Shown: piece by piece, positions 60,273 through 64,000 of the stretch
Layout: each line of letters begins with the position of its first letter
Position numbering within the stretch: position 1 is the stretch's first letter
Assembly: GCA_963758555.1 (NCBI GenBank)
Contig: CAVWVW010000003.1
Location: forward strand, 1,054,001-1,118,000
DNA: 64,000 bases
Reading direction: 5' to 3'
Source: CAIUMH01 sp963758555
Lineage (GTDB): Bacteria > Actinomycetota > Acidimicrobiia > Acidimicrobiales > RAAP-2
The notes under the pieces: generated by a model
Seen by the model: only the letters and a program-made list of their open reading frames with translations
Told to the model about the DNA's origin: nothing
Databases searched by the model: none
Translations under genes and position numbers: made by a program

Positions 60273-61808
60273 ATGAACGACATCCTTTCGTCCTACGAGG
60301 TCGCCCAGGCGTGGGACGAGATGTTCTCGGGCGACGGCCACTCTCGTGCTGTCTACGACCGGGTCGTCGAGGCGCTGCGGCCGCTCGATCCGGCCGATCT
60401 CCAATTCCGCGCCGAGCAGCTGGCCAAGACCTTCACCGAACGAGGGGTCACCTTCGCCTACGGCGGCGAGGAGCGTCCCTTCCCCCTCGATCTGATCCCC
60501 CGGATCATCGAGGCCGAGGAGTGGCGACTGCTCGCCGGTGGTGTCCGCCAGCGCGTGCGGGCCCTGGAGGCGTTCCTCTCCGATGCCTACAGCGATGGCG
60601 TGGTGTTCCAGGAGGGCATCGTGCCCAAGCGCCTCATCACCTCGTCAGCGGAGTTCAATCGGGCGGCCCACGGGATCCGCTCCCCCAACGACGTGCGCGT
60701 CCAGGTCGCCGGCATCGACATCGTTCGCGACGAGGTGGGGGCCCTGCGGGTGCTGGAGGACAACGTCAGGATCCCCTCGGGCGTCAGCTACGTCATGGAG
60801 AACCGGCGAGCGATGACGAGGACGTTCCCAAGCCTCTTTGCCGAAGAGCGGATCTTGCCCGTCGACCACTATCCCCAGCGCCTCTTGTCCGCCCTCGAGG
60901 CAGCCGCCCCTCCTGGCGTGGTCGACCCTGTGGTGGTCGTGCTCACCCCCGGGATCCACAACGCCGCCTACTTCGAGCACGCCCTCTTGGCGCGTCGCAT
61001 GGGCGTCGAGCTCGTCGAAGGCCGAGATCTCTTCTGTCGAGGCAACCAGCTCTGGATGCGCACGACGCACGGCGACACGCCCGTCCACGTCGTCTATCGA
61101 CGGGTCGACGATGAGTTCTTAGACCCCCTCCACGGCCGCCCCTCGTCGCTCATCGGCGTGGCTGGTCTGCTCAACGCGGCACGGGCCGGCTCGGTCACCA
61201 TCTCGAACGCGGTGGGCAACGGCGTGGCCGACGACAAGCTCATCTACACCTACGTGCCGGACCTCATCCGCTTCTACCTTGGCGAGGAGCCGCTGATCTC
61301 GAACGTCGAGACCTACCGGCTCGACAGCGCCGACGTGCTGGCCGACGTGATCGATCGCTTGGACCAGCTAGTGGTCAAGCCCGTCGACGGCGCGGGCGGC
61401 GCGGGCATCGTCATCGGTCCACAAGCGGACGAGCAGACCTTGACCGAGCTGCGAGCCACCGTGCTCGAGAACCCACGGGGCTTCATCGCCCAGCGACCGG
61501 TGGCCCTCTCCACGCACCCCACGCTCATCGGGGAGCGCTTGGCCCCTCGCCACATCGACCTGCGTCCCTTCGCGGTCAACGACGGCGACGACATCTGGGT
61601 GCTCCCTGGCGGTCTGACCCGCGTGGCGCTGCCCGAGGGCGCACTGGTGGTCAACTCGTCACAGGGTGGAGGCTCCAAGGACACCTGGGTGCTGCTCGAC
61701 GAGGAGGACCCCAACTACGCCGACGAAGACATCATCCCCTTGGCTCCCCTTGCCTTCGGCCAGCGCCAGGGTGGCCCGCCCATCCTCGAGCGGACGGACC
61801 AGCAGTGA
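60273..61808 (+). CDS. Circularly permuted ATP-grasp type 2 protein (DUF404/DUF407)
   Basis: 511 residues. The family pattern is seen in EMFSGDGHSRAVYDRVVEAL, FAYGGEERPFPLDLIPRIIEAEEW, VAGIDIVRDEVGALRVLEDNVRIPSGVSYVMENRRAM, VVVLTPGIHNAAYFEHALLARRMGVELVEGRDL, VHVVYRRVDDEFLDPL, NAVGNGVADDKLIYTYVPDLIRFYLGEEPLISNVETY and VVKPVDGAGGAGIVIG. It is thought to form peptide-like bonds in an unknown pathway. A TACCGT hexamer (60258-60263) nine bases before the ATG is flanked by GTCAGC and GCTGAC arms. The alpha-E gene overlaps its end. Confidence 0.93.
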   Translation: MNDILSSYEVAQAWDEMFSGDGHSRAVYDRVVEALRPLDPADLQFRAEQLAKTFTERGVTFAYGGEERPFPLDLIPRIIEAEEWRLLAGGVRQRVRALEAFLSDAYSDGVVFQEGIVPKRLITSSAEFNRAAHGIRSPNDVRVQVAGIDIVRDEVGALRVLEDNVRIPSGVSYVMENRRAMTRTFPSLFAEERILPVDHYPQRLLSALEAAAPPGVVDPVVVVLTPGIHNAAYFEHALLARRMGVELVEGRDLFCRGNQLWMRTTHGDTPVHVVYRRVDDEFLDPLHGRPSSLIGVAGLLNAARAGSVTISNAVGNGVADDKLIYTYVPDLIRFYLGEEPLISNVETYRLDSADVLADVIDRLDQLVVKPVDGAGGAGIVIGPQADEQTLTELRATVLENPRGFIAQRPVALSTHPTLIGERLAPRHIDLRPFAVNDGDDIWVLPGGLTRVALPEGALVVNSSQGGGSKDTWVLLDEEDPNYADEDIIPLAPLAFGQRQGGPPILERTDQQ

Positions 61809-62755
61809 CCTCGACGGGCCTGCTCTCTCGGTTGGCGGAGTCGCTCTTTTGGATCGGGCGCTACGTCGAGCGAGCCGATGACACCTCAAGGATCGTCGAC
61901 GCCTACCTGCACCGCTTCTTGGAGGACCCCTTCGAAGACGAGAGCCTGGCGTGCCGCTCGCTGCTCGCCATCATGGGCTTGGACACCGGTGACAAGGACC
62001 CGACCACCCAGACGGTCATGGAGCTGCTGGCCTTCGACAGCGACAACACCTCGGCGATCGTCGGCTCGCTCAAGCCGGCCCACGAGAACGCCATGGGATC
62101 GCGCGACGTGATGTCGTCAGAGATGTGGGAGTGCTTGAACACCACGTGGTTCGAGATCCCTGCCCGCCGTGTGCAGGTCCAGCGGATCGGGGCGCACAGC
62201 TTCTTGCGGTGGGTGCGAGATCGAGCGGCCCTCTTCGCTGGTCTCACCGACTCGACCATGAGTCGCTCGGACGCGTGGCGCTTCATGGTGCTCGGACGCA
62301 GCTTGGAGCGCGTCGACATGACCACCCGGTTGATGTCGGTGCGGGTGGCTGCAGGTGGTCACGCGCCCAACTGGCCCACGCTGCTGCGAGCAGCCGGCGC
62401 CGAAGAGGCGTTCTTGAGCGCCTACGGCGGAGCCGACCAGCCAGAGCGGATCGCCGAGTTCTTGCTCCGAGACCGTCTCTTCCCACGCTCGGCCTTCCAT
62501 GCGCTCTTGGAGGCGGAGCGGCGCCTGGGTGAGCTGACCTCTGGTCAGTCGCGAAGCGGCGTGGCAGACCCCGCCATGCGCATCATCGGTCAGATGCGCA
62601 CCCGTCTCGAGTACGTCGAGTCGAGCACGCTGCTCAGCGAGCTGGCACCCTTGCTCGAGTCGATCTCAGAGTCATGCGCTCGAGCGTCGCTCGCTCTGGG
62701 CCAGACCTACTTCGGGAACATCCGTTCCATCCAATGGGAGGCCGAAGCAGGATGA
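61805..62755 (+). CDS. Alpha-E domain protein (DUF403)
   Basis: 316 residues, nearly all helical. LLSRLAESLFWIGRYVERADDTSRIVDAYLHRFLED is the diagnostic alpha-E start, and CLNTTWFEIPARRVQVQRIGAHSFLRWVRDRAALFAGLTDSTMSRSDAWRFMVLGRSLERVDMTTRLMSVR is the conserved centre. The family always travels with circularly permuted ATP-grasp and transglutaminase genes and is of unknown role. Its start overlaps the ATP-grasp stop by four bases, and its stop overlaps the transglutaminase start. Confidence 0.93.
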   Translation: MTSTGLLSRLAESLFWIGRYVERADDTSRIVDAYLHRFLEDPFEDESLACRSLLAIMGLDTGDKDPTTQTVMELLAFDSDNTSAIVGSLKPAHENAMGSRDVMSSEMWECLNTTWFEIPARRVQVQRIGAHSFLRWVRDRAALFAGLTDSTMSRSDAWRFMVLGRSLERVDMTTRLMSVRVAAGGHAPNWPTLLRAAGAEEAFLSAYGGADQPERIAEFLLRDRLFPRSAFHALLEAERRLGELTSGQSRSGVADPAMRIIGQMRTRLEYVESSTLLSELAPLLESISESCARASLALGQTYFGNIRSIQWEAEAG

Positions 62756-63621
62756 GCCAGACCTGGGCACCGCACACCGGAGGGTGGCGCCTGCACATCG
62801 TGCATGAGACGGGCTTCAACTACGACGGTGAAGCACGCGGCTCGTACAACGAGGCGCGACTCACGCCGACCACGATGGCGAGCCAATCGGTGCTCTCCTC
62901 TGAGCTCCGGGTGCGCCCGACGGCGGCCCGCTCGTCCTACAAGGACTACTGGGGCAACCGGGTGATCGCCTTCCAGCTCGACGAGCCGCACACCTCGATG
63001 GAGGTGACCGCTGAAGCGACCGTCGAAACCTCAGGCGCACCGCTGTGGCGAGGCGATCTCACGAGAGAGCAGCTCAAGCAGCCGGCGATCGCGGATCTCA
63101 TGGACGAGCTCTTGGCCCAGACACCCCAGACGTCGATCGACGAGAGCATCATCGATGACATGCGCTCCCAAGCGAGCGACCTCGACACCCACATGGCGGC
63201 GGCCTTGGCCATGGACACCGTGCTCGGCTCGATGACCTACATGCCCGGGGTCACCGGCGTGCAGACCACGGCCAGCGAGGCTCTGAGCGTGGGCAAGGGC
63301 GTGTGCCAAGACTTCACCCACCTCTGCTTGGGGTTCTTGCGGGGCCTTGGCATCCCCGCTCGCTACGTCTCGGGCTACCTGCACCCCGAGCTCGACGCTG
63401 AGCCCGGCCAGACCGGTCGGGGCGAGAGTCACGCCTGGGTCGAGTACTTCGCCGGCGAGTGGAACGCCTTGGACCCGACCTCAGGCAACGACGTCGGCCC
63501 TCGCCACGTGGTCGTCGCCCGGGGCCGCGACTACACCGACGCCGCCCCGCTCAAGGGGATCTACCACGGTGCGCCCTCGACATCGCTGGGTGTCGGCGTG
63601 ACCATCACCCGTCTGGCCTAG
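62752..63621 (+). CDS. Transglutaminase-like cysteine peptidase family protein
   Basis: 289 residues. The N-terminal bacterial transglutaminase-like domain (WRLHIVHETGFNYDGEARGSYNEARLTP, then SYKDYWGNRVIAFQLDEPHTSMEVTAEATVE) precedes the catalytic domain with Cys in GKGVCQDFTHLCLGFLRGLGIPARYVSGYL, His in GESHAWVEYFAGEWNALDPT and Asp in that last segment. It may cut or form amide bonds on the product of the upstream ATP-grasp enzyme. The ATG overlaps the alpha-E stop (ATGA). It is the last gene before tmRNA. Confidence 0.92.
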   Translation: MSQTWAPHTGGWRLHIVHETGFNYDGEARGSYNEARLTPTTMASQSVLSSELRVRPTAARSSYKDYWGNRVIAFQLDEPHTSMEVTAEATVETSGAPLWRGDLTREQLKQPAIADLMDELLAQTPQTSIDESIIDDMRSQASDLDTHMAAALAMDTVLGSMTYMPGVTGVQTTASEALSVGKGVCQDFTHLCLGFLRGLGIPARYVSGYLHPELDAEPGQTGRGESHAWVEYFAGEWNALDPTSGNDVGPRHVVVARGRDYTDAAPLKGIYHGAPSTSLGVGVTITRLA

Positions 63622-63677
63622 CGCTCGGCAGTCCTGGCGGCGGTCCGGGCGCGACCAGCACCAAGTAGCCTTGGAGC

Positions 63678-63696
63678 CTCGACGAAAGTCGTCGAG
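63678..63696 (+). terminator. Hairpin between the transglutaminase gene and tmRNA
   Basis: CTCGACGA-aag-TCGTCGAG is a perfect eight-base inverted repeat with a three-base loop, 57 bases after the transglutaminase stop and 12 bases before the predicted tmRNA 5' end. It could terminate the upstream operon or be part of a tmRNA precursor leader. No T-run follows. Confidence 0.45.
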
Positions 63697-63708
63697 TGGA
63701 GTTCCCAT

Positions 63709-64000
63709 GGGGGTGATTGGTCTCGACGTCGGATGTCAAGACAGGAGAAGCGAGCCGTGGTCTCCGGAGCCACGTTAAAGAGCCGGAACCAAAAACAAAC
63801 GCCGAGCCTCAGCTCGCGCTCGCTGCTTAACTAAGTAGCGATGTCCTACCGGTCTCAGTCCCACGGGTCGGATCTTGGGCATCATCAAGTGGGACTTACC
63901 TTGCAGCAGCGCTTGTGGGCTGCGAGGAACACCAAAGCAAGCTAAGGAACGGGATGGCTGCCGACCGACCCCCGAACTCGAAAACTCTCGGTTGGCTGCG
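63709..64000 (+). ncRNA. ssrA: tmRNA (ssrA), 3' part beyond the window edge
   Basis: The 5' end GGGGGTGATTGGTCTCGACG, followed by GTCGGATGTCAAG, is the tRNA-like start typical of tmRNA. About 100 bases later a reading frame gives VKEPEPKTNAEPQLALAA followed by TAA and further stops (63826 onward), and the LALAA end is characteristic of proteolysis tags. The exact resume codon cannot be fixed from sequence alone. The pseudoknots and 3' acceptor half continue past the window. The product tags proteins on stalled ribosomes with SmpB. Confidence 0.93.

Noticed and set aside
63643..63671. TAGCCT near 63666 as the tmRNA promoter
   Set aside because: No acceptable -35 at proper spacing and the distance to the tmRNA 5' end is too long unless a leader is processed off.

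Overview
The window is a GC-rich, densely coded chromosomal segment from an actinobacterium. The best fit is a deep-branching lineage such as Acidimicrobiia, but this placement rests on gene content, not on a search. Supporting signs are the mraZ-rsmH-ftsL-ftsI-murE-mraY cell-wall cluster, the CysO/CysM/Mec cysteine pathway, DUF3040 and DUF4389 proteins, a wax-ester/DGAT enzyme, Orn, and a circularly permuted ATP-grasp/alpha-E/transglutaminase operon. No insertion sequence, prophage, CRISPR array or rRNA operon was recognised.

Layout. 1-6300 (minus): division and cell-wall cluster, from MraY (cut by the left edge) back to MraZ, with a striking array of seven 10-bp MraZ-box-like repeats upstream and no murF between murE and mraY. 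6568-15299 (plus): an accessory-looking block with a tiny protein, an unknown membrane protein, a large LuxR-family ATPase regulator, a DHA2 exporter, an MMPL transporter and a flippase-like protein. Two nearly identical 20-bp palindromic sites lie before the first unit and before the MMPL gene. 15470-18717: zinc-ribbon/AIM24/DUF4389 genes and an unknown protein. 18827-21042: an MFS-TetR operon with a clear operator. 21073-25683: lipoate-ligase-like, HNH nuclease, ROK glucokinase and membrane proteins. 25756-42090: a transporter-rich stretch (three MFS exporters plus an MFS remnant, NhaA, an ABC-2 exporter, an amino-acid ABC importer, MMPL), with MsrA, a Fur-family repressor and an esterase. 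42276-49692: SRPBCC protein, tRNA-Gly, WS/DGAT, dUTPase, Orn, acyl-CoA ligase, aldo/keto reductase, peroxiredoxin, HAD hydrolase. 49706-57179: Wzm/Wzt polysaccharide exporter, ClpP, tRNA-Leu, FKBP, glycerate kinase, Lon-N protein, HadA/HadB-like dehydratase pair, RdgB and RNase PH. 57243-59631: CysM, CysO, DoxX and Mec. 59675-64000: SmpB, the ATP-grasp/alpha-E/transglutaminase operon, and the start of tmRNA, which runs off the right edge.

Reading frames are broken in about a dozen genes, including ones expected to be essential (murE, ftsI). This most likely reflects single-base indel errors in the sequence, so genes that obviously continue in another frame are given as one feature and the approximate break is stated. 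Several genes (orn, dut, clpP, smpB, fur, the FKBP, the HNH and Lon-N genes) have a TAnnnT hexamer 6-8 nt before the start codon, suggesting leaderless transcripts.
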